Numbered from the stretch's first letter, positions 33,749 to 45,964 are shown. The stretch: 64,000 nt of DNA from Solanum dulcamara (GCF_947179165.1 NC_077242.1:49175097-49239096), one strand, 5' to 3'. Made by a program: numbers and translations. Notes: generated by a model not told the origin, from the sequence alone.

Positions 33749-35564
33749 GTCCCTAGCTCACCCTCAATATAAAACATAACAAAAGTCATTGAAAATAATA
33801 ACTAACTCGATAACTAGTCCCAGATAAATGAGGACTCACCACAAACACTGTTGGGTAGGAAAACTTAACTACCCATGTAGATGAGTATGATCTTCAACCT
33901 TAATTCCTACATTATGAGATAATATAGGCAAAAAGTATGCACTAGTATGTTGAAATTTACTAAGTATGAGGGTGTGACATGCAACGTAAATCATAGAATG
34001 CTATGGTAAAGTAAATCACATGATAATACTCGTAAGTAAAGTCATGAGAAAATCATATTGACCAAAGCATTTAAAAAGCATAATTTAAAATCATAGCATA
34101 CATAAGAGATCATACATATGTGGGATAGAAACCATAACCGACAATAAGACCATGCGAGCTATAATATGGAATCCCGTTATCTCCCCATACAATGAAGAAA
34201 AAGGAGAATCTACTTGCCAAGGTAGACTCTACCCCGCTAGGCGGGTTATACATATGCTATATGTGGATCCAATAGCTAGGCCATGAAGGCAACCTACGAT
34301 CGTACGTAGTTTATGGGACATGAGGTTGCTACTAAAGCTTTTGGTAGGGCCCCCACCTCAAGTCCACTCGATGCTAAGTTAAATATCGTGGAATAAATGC
34401 ATAGCATAAAAATCATAATTATATATATCATAGTTATGATCATAGGTTTGAAATCATAGAATAGCTCATTTTCATAACATACTTATAATGTGAGAATTGT
34501 TCTTTCATCATTACAATTATATTTGCATAATTCATATTGTTAGGCCTTAGGTCACCACATAGGTACCTAAGTCACTTTTTAGGCCTTAGGTCACCACATA
34601 AGGCCCTAAGTCACCTTACTTTATAACTTGCATGAAATTCATATCTTGAACTTAGAGTAGAACTCAATTGCATAATAAATTAACTTTGAAATTCATGTAA
34701 TTGACTTGAAAACATGCATGATCATAAACTTTATATAATCCCATACATAATTCATATAGATAATATCCTTTGGAAGTATAATTCTAAATACTCATAATTT
34801 ACGTCATGAACCCTAGAGATTAAAATAGGAGAATTCATGGAAAAACTCTTCAATAACCATTAATTTATATCAAAATAGACTCATGATCATACTTTTGAAT
34901 CATAATTCATGCAATAGAAATAGAGATCATAAAACCCATAAAATACCATATTTTAATTTGATAAAAAACCTTGAGAAATTGATTGGGGCTTCTTGGATGA
35001 ATGAATCCATAAATCCATACCCACATATGTTAAGTGAGAAAACCAAATAATTTAGAAGAACGTGAGAGTTTTGATGAATACATTGAGTGAATTTACTTGA
35101 AACCTTCAATGGAGCCCTTGAGAGTATTTTGTAGAGAGAGAAATAATTGAGTAGGTGAATTATAGAAGAATGAATAAAGTTAGAGGTTTTAGGTCAATTT
35201 ATAGAGCTGAATTAGATCCTAAAAATGTCTAGTTCATTAGCTAACAATTAGGTAAAAGTCTAAAGTGCCCTTACTAAAAACTAAATTCGTCCAGAAAACC
35301 ATTGCTAGGTTCGCGACGCAGAGGCTAGCAAGTCCACGATGCAGACTTTCCGCACACCTTACTGGTTTGCGTAGTTCCTTTGAGAAATCTATATTTTGAT
35401 CTACAATTCCTAAATATCCACCAAGACTACTTTCTGCAGGTTTTGACCCCCTATTGATATTCTGAACTCGAATTTTCTAAAAAAATTAAGGATAATGCAT
35501 TACATGAGAGGCCTATTCCCAAGGCATTCTTAAGGAACTTATGAGCATTTTGAGGGATATTACA
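33749..35564 (-). repeat. Element E 5' LTR, outer part
   Basis: Continues the LTR interrupted at 23137 once the duplicated GACAT is removed; the two parts sum to 2049 bp. It ends GGGATATTACA on the + strand (TGTAATATCC at the LTR start on the minus strand). It contains a tandem duplication of a 38-39-bp unit (34541-34617) that is single in the left LTR (about 16740), and a minus-strand TATA-like box at 35196-35203. Confidence 0.88.
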
Positions 35565-35569
35565 TATAT

Positions 35570-36460
35570 ACCACTAGTTGAGAGAGTTGAAAGAGAAAAT
35601 CAAGGGTGTGGATGCTAGAAATGGAGTCAATGGCACCATGCAGGATAGTGCAAGAGGAAATAATTCTAAAGGGAAAGAGAAGATGGCTCTTTTGGTAAGC
35701 TTTAAAGAAGTTATGGAGGAGTTGGAGGAGAGACATCTGGTGGTCCTTATCATGCATAGGGACTATTCTTTGCTTACTAATGAACTAACCTCTTCTTTTC
35801 CTAGTTCTATTTTTCCTCTTTGGTAGGACTATGAAGATTTATTTCCCCCAAAACTTCCAAAGGGATTACCCCCTTTAAGGGGAATTGAGCACCAAATTGA
35901 TTTTATCCCAGGGTCTCAATTTCCAAACAAACCGGCCTATAGCTCCAACCCAGAGGACATCAAAGAACTTTAAAGGCAAGTGGATGAACTTCTTGAAAAA
36001 GGGATGCGGGAGAGCATGAGCCCATGTGTGGTTCTAGTGATCTTGGTTCCAAAGAAGTATGACACATGGTGCATGTGGGTAGATTGTTGAGCAACCAACA
36101 AAATAACGGCAAAGTATCGCCATCCCATTCCTTGACTTGATGATATGCTTGATGAATTGAGTGATTTTGTATATTCTCTAAAGTAGACCTTAGGAGTGGT
36201 TACCATCAAATTTGGATAAAATCTAGAGATGAGTGGAAAATGGAATTAAAGACCAAATTTGGTCTATATGAATGGTTGGTGATGCCTTTTGGTCTCACTA
36301 GTTCTCCTAGCACTTTCATGCGTTTAATGAATCATGTCATCAAACCTTTTATTGGTAAATTTGTTGTTGTATACTTTGATGATGTTTTGGTGTATAGAAA
36401 GACCATGGATGAACACATGGCTCATTTGAAATGTGTATTTAAAGTGATTAGGTAAGAACA
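35570..36460 (+). pseudogene. Element D reverse transcriptase
   Basis: After a linker (35578-35826) the frame reads LPPLRGIEHQIDFIPGSQ (about 35870), VDELLEKGMRESMSPC, then RT blocks with stops and frameshifts near 35970, 36090 and 36190. Positions 36240-36455 are open: [58 protein letters not shown]. The catalytic YFDD box is intact. This pol type differs from the Del copies, which read YGHFEF at the same place. Confidence 0.88.
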
Positions 36461-37200
36461 ACTTATGCTAATGTGTTTAAATGCTCTTTTGGTGTTGATG
36501 AAGTTGTTTTCTTGGGTTTTGTTGTGAGTTCAAGGGGTGTTGAGGTTGATGAATCCAAAATCGCCGCTATTAAGAATTGGACAACTCCTATATTTATTGG
36601 TGATGTATGTAGTTTTGATGGATTGGCTAGTTTTTATAGGAGGTTTGTTAAGGAATTTAGCACCATAGACGCCCCTTTGACAAAGGTAATCTGAAAGGAT
36701 ACACCTTTCTACTAGGGTAAAGAACAAGCAATGAATTTTGATACCTTGAAGCAAGATCTTAGTTCCGCATAATTATTGCAATTCCCTAATTTTGATAAGA
36801 TCTTTGAAATTGAATGTCATGCTAGTAAAGTACATATTGGGGCTATTTTGATTCAAGACTCAAAACACATTGCTTACTTTAGTGAGAGGCTTAGAGGTGT
36901 GACATTGAATTACTCCACCTATGACCTTGAGATTTATGCTTTGATTAGGTCTTTGGATAATTGGAAACACTATGTGTGGCCTAAAGAGTTTGTTATTAGG
37001 ACTGATCATGAGTCCTTGAAACATTTAGGGCTAAGTCAAGTTGAACAAGCGGCATGCCAAATAGGTTAAATACCTCGAAACTTTCCCCTATGTAATCCAA
37101 TACAAAAGGGTTAAGGATAATGTTGTGGCAGATGCCTTGTCTAGAAAACATGTGTTAGGTACTACTTATCTTCCAAATTGTTGGGTTTTGAAAGCTTGAA
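36461..37200 (+). pseudogene. Element D RT tether and RNase H
   Basis: Positions 36473-36694 hold the RT connection (VFLGFVVSSRGVEVDESKIA, SFYRRFVKEFS). Positions 36776-37069 hold RNase [21 protein letters not shown], in which the first catalytic Asp is His (CAT at 36818-36820), [10 protein letters not shown] with the Glu, and [12 protein letters not shown] with a further Asp. The tail [15 protein letters not shown] is intact near 37120. Stops occur at 36692-36710 and near 37069. Confidence 0.85.
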
Positions 37201-38225
37201 ATCATTGTATCCCGAGGACCCCAATTTTGCTCAAATCTATAAAGATTGTGAAGCATGGTAAAGGGACCTTAGGATTAAGGATAAATCTCATATTCCTTTT
37301 GCTAGATTTGATGGTTACTTTTTCAAGAACAAGCACCTATGTATGCCCATGAGCTCTTGGTGGGAACTTTTTGTGAGGGAGGCACATGATGGGGGTTTGA
37401 TGTGGTATTTTTGTATTGATAAAACCTTGGGCATTATTGAATAATAATTTTATTAGCCTAAAATGCATAGTGATGTTGCCAAAGTTTGTGGCCAATGTGT
37501 TGAATGTGATAGTGCTAAATCTAGACTACTTCCCCATGGATTCTATACCCCTCTCCCCACTCATAAAAGACCTTGGTTTGACATTTCTATGGATTTTGTG
37601 TTGGGTTTGCCAAGGACTAGAAGGGTAAAGGATAGTACTTTCGTGGTTGTTGATAAATTCTCCAAAATAGCTCATTTTATTTCATGTCATAAGTGTGATG
37701 ATGCTTCCTATGTTGCATATTTGTTTTTTGAGCATATGGTCATGTTGCATGGTATTCCTAAGTCCATAGTGAGTGATAGGGATCCTACATTCCTTAGCCA
37801 CTTTTGGAGGAAATTGTGGGGTCGACTTGGAACAAAATTATTATTTTCTACATCTTGTCATCCTCAAACTGATCATCAAACCGAGGTTGTGAATCAAACT
37901 CTTGGTTCTATGGTTTGGTCTATGGTTAAAGGAAAAGTCATATCTTGGGAAGATTAGTTACCTTTAATTGAATTTGCATCTAATCAAGTTATCCATAGTC
38001 CTATTGGCTTATCTCCATTTGAGGTAGTTTATGGATTTAACCCCCTAACCCCTCTTGATCTAACCTCTTTGTCTCAAGATGTTGTTTTGAGTTTATATGG
38101 TTACAAAAGGTCTAAGACCATGAAGGTCTTGCATGAGAAAGTGAGACTTCAAATTAAGAAGAAGAATCAAGAAACGGCCAAGAAAGTCAATAAGGGCTGA
38201 AAAGGGAGGTGTTCGAACAGGGTGA
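37201..38225 (+). pseudogene. Element D integrase with complete DD35E core
   Basis: The 165-codon open stretch 37463-37957 has the CGQCVEC zinc-binding pair, [12 protein letters not shown] with the first Asp, [17 protein letters not shown] with the second, and QTEVVNQTL with the Glu exactly 35 residues later. The catalytic triad that inserts cDNA into the chromosome is therefore preserved. The N-terminal His pair region (37260-37460) is frameshifted, and a stop at 37956 (WED-stop-LPLIEF) is followed by in-frame homology to about 38200. Confidence 0.88.
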
Positions 38226-38644
38226 TTGGGTTTGGGTCCATTTCCAAAAAGAGAGGTTTCCCAACAAAAGAAAGACAAATCTAATGCCAAGAGGATATGT
38301 TCATTTGAGGTTCTTCAAAGGCTAAATGATAATGCATACAAAGTTGATCTTCCCCCGGAATACCTTGTTCAGAACACATTGAAGGTGTGTGATCTTTATC
38401 CTATGGTTGTACTTGATGGTGATTCTTTAAATTTGAGGACAAATTTTATTCATGAAGGGGAGAATGATGCAGCCCAAGGTGCCTCGAGGCCTTTCACAAG
38501 GAGACAAGCACGTGAGCTCCAAGTGTTACAAGGCTTATACATAAAAAGATATGTACTTGAGTGCATTATAGAACCATCCCGAGGATTCCATTTATTTATG
38601 ATAGCTTGGAATGATGAACGAAAGGAGAAGGAACAAGTTGGCCA
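38226..38644 (+). pseudogene. Element D integrase C-terminus and polyprotein tail
   Basis: The frame changes near 38226. Then the integrase C-terminal fold (SFEVLQRLNDNAYKVDLPPE) and a tail rich in charged residues (FTRRQARELQVLQGLYIKR) follow to the stop at 38655. I see no canonical chromodomain with the W-R-N and T-W-E pattern of the Del copies. The tail just before the LTR (KEKEQVGHD) is also found in the minus-strand relative near 52570. Confidence 0.75.
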
Positions 38645-39065
38645 TGATACTTTATGAATTTTAATTAATTTATCCCAAAGAAAGATAACCAAACTAGGCC
38701 TTTGCTTCATTAAGAGTAAAATTATAATAGCTATTATCTTTGTTTTTCTATCCTAGTATAAGTAGTAGTTCTTATTATTTGGAAGGGAGATTATCATCAA
38801 ACATAAAGATTATTACACTTTGAGAGATTTGAGTGCTTTCTTTAAGCTATTGATTGTTTTAAAGATTAGAAAGAAGGGTTTCTTGGGAATTCTAGTTCCC
38901 TTGAGGTCTTTCTAATAGGTTAGGTGTTTTGATAGGATATTCAAAGGAGGTCATTTTGATATTGAATTTGTTGTCTTTGATTCCTTTCTTGTCTCTACCC
39001 TTCTATCTTATTTTCTTTTATTTTATTTTCTTCTTATTATTTTTAATTTTGTCCTTAGAGTTGCA
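38645..39065 (+). repeat. Element D 3' LTR, short
   Basis: From TGATACTTTATG to about GTTGCA, roughly 420 bp, AT-rich with a T-rich stretch at 38995-39055. Two minus-strand fragments at 52308-52565 and 60735-60954 align with it (for example the AAAGACCTC and CCCTTCTTTCTAA blocks), which confirms that it is a repeat. The exact end is inferred from TG..CA and from the resumption of C integrase at about 39066. The 5' partner is lost. Confidence 0.7.
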
Positions 39066-39841
39066 TAATACTTGATGCTGTGGAGAAGGTGAGGGTCATT
39101 AGAGAAAGATTGAAGACTTCTCAAAGTTGCCAAAAGTCCTATTCCGATACTAGAACAAAGGACCTTGAGTTTAGTGCTAGTGATTAGGTATACCTAAAGG
39201 TTTCACCCATGAAAGCATAAGTCAGTTTGGTAAAAAGGGAAAGTTAAGCCCTAGATATGTGTCCTTATAGAATCTTGAGACTGTTGGCAAAGTTTCTTAT
39301 GAGTTGGATTGCCTTTGGAAATGGCTATAATTCATCCGGTATTCCATGCGTTTATGTTGAGAGAATGTGTAGGTGATCCAAGTTCCATTATGCCTTTGAA
39401 AGTAGTGAATGTTGAAGAAAAATTGACCTATGAAGAGGTCTCGATAGAAATCTTGGATCATCAATTCAAAAGATTGAGGAACAAGGAAGTTTCATCTATC
39501 AAATTCCTTTGGAGGAATCAATAAGTTGAAAGTCCTACATGGAAAATAGAAGCAGATATGATGAAGTGATATGCTCATCTTTTCACTCTACTCAATCTTA
39601 AGGTACTAAGTTATTCATGCTCAAATCATTTAATACTCGTACATTTTAGCTTTCAAAAGTCTTTAATATGCATGCATGTTCATGAAGTTGGTTTTAAAGT
39701 CACATTTTAAAGTATGAGAATCTCTTGGTTTATGCATTCTATGTGTCTTTGTTTTCATGTTGGGTTGCTAGTCCTCATTTTGTGTCCTTTCTATGCTAGT
39801 TGAATCTCATTTGAGGATGAATGTTCAAAAGGTGGAGATAC
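39066..39841 (+). pseudogene. Element C integrase end and chromodomain
   Basis: Resumes with DAVEKVRVIRERLKTSQS, then VYLKVSPMKA. Positions 39309-39524 are open: MPLEMAIIHPVFHAFMLREC, LTYEEVSIEILDHQFKRLRN and VSSIKFLWRNQ of a chromodomain, ended by a stop before the VESPTW segment. About 30 residues between this point and 14820 (the region around the WFEVGEAELIG block) are missing. A sequence like TTGAGGATGAATG precedes the PPT-like AGGTGGAGATA at 39830. Confidence 0.85.
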
Positions 39842-42005
39842 TGTAAGACTCTAAAAGTCAAAAGGTCAAAATTAAGGAAACTCTCAAGAGAATTGGATTG
39901 ACCCTAAGTTTACGAGTTGTTCTATGACTCGTAGGAACATTTATGAGTCGTAGGACTGACTCGTACAAGGAAAGGCTGAGGTAGAGAAATTAGTTAAGTC
40001 AAGAAGAGGGTTGACAAGTCATTGGAAGACTTATAAAAGTGATGAAGACTCTAGAAATAAGTAGTTGAAGTGTTTGAGTTCCTGAACATGACAAATCTCA
40101 GAACCCACTCTATGACTCAATAGGATGAGTCGTAGTGAGGATGATGACTCGTTAGAATGAGTCGTAGACAAATTTCATATACCTAGTTCTCAGGGTTTTC
40201 TCAGACCCTGTTGGATGAGTCCTTTCTATGAATTGTATAAAGGTCTATGATTTGTAAGGACAATTCGTAGGGTCTATCTAAAAAGTTTTTAACAAGGGCA
40301 TTTTGTTCCTTTCCTATGTTTTATCTGTAAAAATATGGTTATTTTGGGACTAACTCAACCCTATATAATGAACCTAAGTCTTCCCAAACCTTTCATGCTC
40401 ACATTAACTCCCCTACACAAAACTCTTTCCTCTCAAGATTTTCTCAAGGCTTCCTCCATCACCAAGTTGATATCTAGGGTTCTTCAAGATCAAGTTCTCC
40501 TTTCAATCTCAAGTCAATTCTATCAAGGTATGTGGGTCCTTTCTTATCCATGGGTTCTTTTATCCATGATGTCCAAAACCCTTTTCAAACTAATTTTTTT
40601 GATTTCAAGTAAGAATTTCTTAAAGTTTACTCTATCGTGTACTTAATAACATGAATCATGATTAAACTATTGATTATTGGAATAATTTGATGTAATGTGA
40701 TTTCAAATGCATGGATTGATTGATTACAAGTGTCTTGTCTATTTGGTTTCTTGAAATATTTCTTGATATTCATGGTGGGGTATACAAAGCATGATTTTAA
40801 ATTGATGAATTCCATAGTTTTTATGCATGATTTCATTACTCGCATATTGAAAGTTGAATTAACTTGAACCCACCTACTTTCACTATATTTTCATGAAAGT
40901 ATGATTTTAAAGTTATGGACTCCATTTAAATATTTATGAAAGCTAATGACTAAGGTTATAGGAGTCTTTGAATGAAAGAATGAATGTTGGTGTGAGGCCT
41001 TCTCACCTAAATTAATGGATTTTTATGCGATAAGAATAATTCTTGCATACTTGAATCACTAAATGTTTTAAGGAGCTATTCTACCGAAAGATGATTTGAT
41101 GTCTCAAAGTATATGTATATATATGTTTATGTTACTAATATAAGCTATTTCATGGGATTAGGATTAGCCCTGAATGTGGCTTGAGGTAGGGTTCGGTAAG
41201 ATAATCCTAGTAGCAACCTCTAGTTTCTTGAACTATGCACCAACACAGGAGCCCCTGTAGGATAGGCTAGTGGATCCACAAATGGCCATTAAATGTTTAA
41301 TAAATAAATGGTGATGGAGTTTTACTTGGAAAGTAGTCTCCCCTTCCAATGTAGAGGGTTATGTTGGATTCCATGTTATAGCTCACATGGTCTTAATGTC
41401 AGTTATAGTCATCTTCCCACAAAATAAATGTTTCAAATACTATTTACTTGATTACTCATGCGTGCACTCACTTATGTAATTTACTTCATAAATGTCTTAA
41501 TTTTTTCCATCATGTTGCATGCCTATATACTTAGTACATTCAAAGTACTAACTCATATTCTTTTACATACATGATATGACCACGTAGAGACCGATATTTC
41601 TCCTTGTTCTCCTCCATGTGGCTAGTTAGGATCGTTGAAGGCTACTACTTGGTGAGTTCCCATGTTTTGGGAACAATATTCCTTTCCTTTATAGATTATA
41701 ATATATAAAGACCTTTTGATATCTTCTTAGTACTTTATTTCCATTTTGATTGAGGGTGAGCTAGGGGCCATAGCCCCTGTCAAGTCTAAAACTAGAGGTA
41801 TTATTGAACAAATGTAAGACAAACTGTTACTTTTGATATTTTCTATAATGTCTTTCCCATTGTCCCACCTTATCATTTTTCTTCTACTTGATATCACTTC
41901 TCATACGTATGAAAGGCTAAATAAATGTTAAAGAATCTTGGGTGAGATGTCTTCGGGTCCCTAATTCCCCATATTATATCTAGGTTCTAGGCTTGGGTTG
42001 TGACA
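39842..42005 (+). repeat. Element C 3' LTR
   Basis: TGTAAGACTC to TTGTGACA, 2164 bp. It is followed by CCAAC, matching the 5 bases before 8662. It carries better preserved U3 palindromes than the 5' copy (CTATGACTCGTAG at 39922, TTATGAGTCGTAG near 39941) and a splice-donor-like AAGGTATGT near 40527. Confidence 0.92.
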
Positions 42006-42010
42006 CCAAC

Positions 42011-43060
42011 CAATGAGTTGTTGCTTCTCCTAATGCTCCTACTTCTGCTTTTAGAGTGAGAGATTTTGCAAGGATGAACCTTTTGAAATTCCATGGTTCA
42101 AGAGTTGATGGGGATCCCCAAGAGTTTATGAGGTATTGAAGGTGGTGGATAGTATAAGGGTGATTTCGGAGGAAAAAGAGGAATTGTTAGCCTACCAATT
42201 CAAGGGTATTTCCCAAGTATGGTACAACCAATGGAAGTCCGAAAGAGTTGACGAGGGTCCTATTGGTTGACAAGCTTTCAAGTTTGCCTTTATTGATGGT
42301 TTCTTCTTATTTGAGCTAAGAGAGGCAAAGGTGTTGGAGTTCATAAATCTCAAACAAGGCAACATGGGTATAAGGGATTATTCCCTCAAGTTCACCAAGC
42401 AATCGAAGTATGTTGCTTCTTTGGTTGCTGATCCACAAGCTCGAATGAGCTAATTCATATTAGGGGTGTCTTACTTGGTTGCAAAGGAATGTCGAACCTC
42501 CATTCTTGTTAAGGAAATGGACATAACTTGGCTCATGAAATTTGCCATACAAATTAAAGGAGAGAAACTCAAGGAGATGAGGATGAGAGACTCTAAGAGA
42601 GCTTGATTTGAAGGTGGGTTCTTGAATGCCAAGATCGGTGGTGGTAATAGTCATTTCCAACAAGTCTAGAGTTCACAAGGCCAAGGTTCTTCTAAAGATT
42701 TATGGAAGAGGTTTGACAAAAATAGGGTGGAATACCCTAAGGTTCAAGGTGGAGGTGTGAATACTAGTGGTACTACCTTTCCCATGTGTGCTAATTGTGG
42801 GAAAATCATAGAAGAAGGTGTTTGATGGGAACTGTTGCTTGCTATGGATGTGGTAATATGGACCCCAAATAATCTGAATTCTCAAATGTTGCTAATAGAA
42901 GTAGAGAAGGTCGTCCTCAAGGCCAAGTTGCTCAAGGAGGGAAAGTACAACAAGGTACCTAAACTCAACAAAAAGATAGTCAACGTAATAATTGACTCTA
43001 TACTTTTCATGCTTGGCAAAATGTGGATGAGACAACAGATGTTGTTACAGCTATGTTACG
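42011..43060 (+). pseudogene. Element B gag, main part
   Basis: Continues the gag piece at 8531-8661. FRVRDFARMNLLKFHGSRVD-like sequence (about 42045) leads to the capsid-like domain (LREAKVLEFINLKQGNMGIR, about 42318) and KEMDITWLMKF-like sequence (42513). Stops and small deletions occur near 42137, 42268, 42450 and 42603. The zinc knuckle region (CANCGKIIEEG, CYGCGN) around 42790-42860 is out of frame and decayed. Confidence 0.8.
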
Positions 43061-43427
43061 GGTATTTAACTTTGATGTCTATGCATTGCTTGATTTGAGT
43101 GCCAACTTATCTTTTGTTACTATTTACCTTTCTATATGATTTGATGTGTGCCCCAAAATTTTTGGTGATTCAGTGCTAGCCAAAAGAGTTTATAAATATT
43201 TTCTTGTGTTAGTTTTGTAAAATGTTATTCCTTGTGATCTTGTTAAACTTAACATGACCGATTTTGACATTATTCTTGGTATGGACTGGTTGCATACCTC
43301 ATCTTCATCTAGTGATTGTAGAACTCGTAGGTTCAAGTTTCAATTTCCTAATAAACCGATTCTTGAATAGAAGGGTAACAATTAGGTAGTTAAGAGTCGA
43401 TTCATCTCATTTCTTAAGGCATGAAAA
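43061..43427 (+). pseudogene. Element B protease
   Basis: VFNFDVYALLDLSANLSFVT: the Asp is kept but the D-P-G triplet reads D-L-S. A deletion removes the middle (SI, stop, FDVCPK to FGDSVLAKRVYK). The C-terminal motif FDIILGMDWLHTSSSSSDCR is present, and several stops follow (near 43369, 43383, 43423). Confidence 0.8.
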
Positions 43428-44440
43428 ATGATTTCCAAAGGGTGCATCTATCATATAGTTCGGGTTAGGAATGTTGATTCCAAAACTCCTACTCTTGAGT
43501 CACTCCCTATTGTAAATGAATTTCCCTATGTGTTTCCCGATGATTTGTCCGGTATTCCTACCAAAAGGGAAATCAACTTTGGCATAGATCTTTTTTCTGA
43601 TACTCAACCCATTTTTGTTCCTCCTTACCATATGGATCCAGCAGAACTTAAGGAGTTGAAGGAGAAATTAAAGGATATATAAGGTACGGGTTTCCTAAGG
43701 CCAAGTATTTCACCATGGGGTTCTCCCATACTATTTGTTAGGAAGAAGGATAGCTCACTCCGAATGTGTATAAACTACTGGCAATTGAATAAGGTCACCA
43801 TAAAGAACAAGTATCGAATTCTGAGAATAGATGAATTGTTTGACCAATTTCAAGGGGAAAACTACTTCTCAAAGATTGATCTCCATTCTGATTATCACCA
43901 AGTAAGGGTAAAGGAGTGTGATATTCCCAAGATGGCCTTTTGAACAAGGTATGACCATTTTGAATTTCTAGTAATGTCATTTAGGTTGACTAATGCTACC
44001 GGTATCTTCACAGATTTAATAAATCAGATTTTTAGCCCACATGTAGATATGTTTGTGGTGGTGTTTATTGATGATATCTTGATTTACTCTCGAAATGAGA
44101 AAGATCATGTGGGTCACTTGAGGATTATGTTGCAAACTTTAAGGACAAGAAACTATTTTCAAAGTTTATTAAGTGCGAATTTGGCTAAGATAAGTTTTAT
44201 TTCTTTTCCATGTGGTTTCCAGTGATGGAATTAAGGTTGATGTAATAAAAATAAAGGTGGTGAATAATTGGCCTAGACCATTGTCTCCTTCGGATATAAG
44301 AAGCTTGTTGAGCTTGGCTGGATACTATAGAAGGTTTGTTGAAGGATTCTCGTGTATTGCTTCACCTTTGACAAAGTTGACCCAAAAGAAAGTGAAATTT
44401 CAATGGTCAGACAAATATGAGAAGAGTTTCTAATTATTGA
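43428..44440 (+). pseudogene. Element B reverse transcriptase
   Basis: One frame runs from 43428 to 44225 with only two stops (43680 and about 43941). It starts with the PR-RT spacer ([20 protein letters not shown]), then [74 protein letters not shown] and the catalytic box [14 protein letters not shown] with both Asp intact. The frame shifts near 44215 into the tether ([35 protein letters not shown]). Confidence 0.88.
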
Positions 44441-44995
44441 ATGATCGTCTTATGTCGTCTCCTATTTAGACATTGCCCAAAGGTTCGAATGGGTTTGTTG
44501 TCTGTTGTGATGCCTCATGTATTGGTTTGGGTTCTGTCTTGTTGCAACATGGTAAGTTTATAGCATATGCCTCAATAAAACTCAAGGTGCATGAAAGAAA
44601 CTATCCAATATATGATCTTGAACTTGTGGCGGTTGTGTTTGTATTAAAAATTTGGCTTCCTTATATGTATGGGGTGCATGTTGATGTGTTCACCGATCAT
44701 AAAAGCTTGTAATATGTATTTAGCCAAGAGGATTCAAACATTAGGAAAAGAAGGTAGCTTGAGCTACTAAAAGACTATGATATGAGTGTGTTGTACCATC
44801 TAGGAAAAGAAAATATTGTAGACGATGCTCTTAGTCAGTTATGCATGAATAGTGTTTCCCATGTGGAGGAAGGTAAGAAAGAGTTGGTTAAATAGGTGCA
44901 TAGATTGACTCGTTTAGGTGTGCATTTAGTTGATTCTTAGGATGGGGTGTTCTTGTGCATAATGGCTAACAATTGTCTCTTTAGAGGAAGTTAAG
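44441..44995 (+). pseudogene. Element B RNase H and spacer
   Basis: Positions 44473-44712 are open: [20 protein letters not shown] with the first Asp, [16 protein letters not shown] with the Glu, [10 protein letters not shown] with the next Asp, ended by a stop in place of Gln. The ELLKDYDMSVLYHLGKENIV region and spacer (EEGKKELVK-VHRLTRLGV) follow with stops. Confidence 0.85.
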
Positions 44996-45627
44996 CCTAA
45001 ACAAGAACATGATCTAGTTGTCGTTGAATTGAAGAAGTCAATTACCAAAAAAGCCATTGAGACTTTCTCCCAAGGGGGAAGATGGAGTACTTTGTTACCT
45101 AGGTCGTTTGTGTTTGTCTAATGTGGATGGTCTAAGGGAATTAATATTGGTTGAGTCCCATAGTTCTCGGTATTTGATTCATCTAGGATCCACCAAGATG
45201 TAATATGATGTGAGAGAAGTGTATTGGTAGAATGGCATGAAGAAGGACATAGCGGAGTTTGTGGTTGTGTCCAAATTGTCGACAAGTGAAAGTTCAGCAT
45301 CAAAAACTGGGAGATTTAGCTCATGACATTTAAATTCCTCCTTGGAAGTAGAAAGACGTGAATATGGACTTTCTGATGGGTTTGCCTCATACTAGAAGGC
45401 AACATGATTCTATTTGGGTTGGTGTAGACCGAATGAATAAGTCGGCACATTTTCTACCATTTAAGACTTCTTATAATGCCAAAGACTATGCTAAGTTGTA
45501 TATTAGTGATTTGGTAAAGCTTCATGGTGTTCCTATGCCTATTATATTGGATCGAGGTACTCAACTCACTTCATATTTTTGGAAGTCATTCCAAAAGGGT
45601 CTTAGTATGAAAGTTAAGTTAAATACT
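44996..45627 (+). pseudogene. Element B integrase, first part
   Basis: The N-terminal region (HSSRYLIHLGSTKM-like block, VYW-NGMKKDIAEF, about 45160-45270) is broken by stops. Positions 45358-45627 are open: MNMDFLMGLPHTRRQHDSIW with the first catalytic Asp, ILDRGTQLTSYFWKSF with the second. The frame enters solo LTR H at 45628, just after VKLNT, and the integrase resumes at 49178. Confidence 0.85.
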
Positions 45628-45964
45628 TGTTACACCCCACACTCTTGATCTTGAAATGTTTCTTAAGCTTCTTAGAAGTATCATGTGGTTCAGATAATCT
45701 ACGATACTATCAAATAATTCTAAGGAAAGAAGAATGATATACCCCATAATAGGGAAGAGTGGAAATAGGGTTATAAGAATTTAGAAGGAGTTAGAGGCCA
45801 AGTAATGGGTCGTAGGACTCAACTTGCTTGCATAAGCTACTGACTTGGACATCATACATAACTAAGATACTTGAGTACACGTCGAGCTTAAGTAGCAAGG
45901 AATGTATAGGCTCTTGAAGTAAGACGAGATTACGAACTCACGAAAGAGAAAAAAGGAAATGACG

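Larger units (their letters stand above)
15714..35564 (-). mobile_element. Element E: minus-strand Del/Tekay-like LTR retrotransposon
   Basis: On the + strand it starts TGTCATGACCC (15714) and ends GGGATATTACA (35564). The flanking 5 bases, 15709-15713 and 35565-35569, are both TATAT. Read on the minus strand the order is 5' LTR (right), PBS, gag, PR, RT, RNH, INT, chromodomain, 3' LTR (left). Its 5' LTR is split by element F. The element interrupts D between protease and RT. Confidence 0.9.
14926..39065 (+). mobile_element. Element D: CRM/Galadriel-like chromovirus, 5' truncated
   Basis: Gag and protease pieces (14926-15713) and RT-RNH-INT-LTR (35570-39065) belong to one element split by element E. 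They rejoin once E and its TATAT duplication are removed. The pol sequence ([36 protein letters not shown]) is of a different chromovirus lineage from the Del/Tekay copies. Assignment to CRM versus Galadriel is uncertain. No 5' LTR is left. The element lies within the integrase of C. Confidence 0.75.
8662..42005 (+). mobile_element. Element C: nested Del/Tekay-like LTR retrotransposon
   Basis: The two LTRs (8662-10835 and 39842-42005, 2174 and 2164 bp) begin T(A/G)TAAGAC and end TGAAA/TGACA. The 5 bases before the element (8657-8661) and after it (42006-42010) are both CCAAC, a perfect TSD. Removing the element joins the two parts of the B gag. The internal region reads gag-PR-RT-RNH-INT up to 14820, is interrupted by element D, and resumes at about 39066 with the integrase end and chromodomain. 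Confidence 0.9.

Noticed and set aside
35578..35826. Independent small gene (82 codons, charged protein)
   Set aside because: It is the protease-RT linker of element D, in register with the RT that follows and continuous with D protease once element E is removed.
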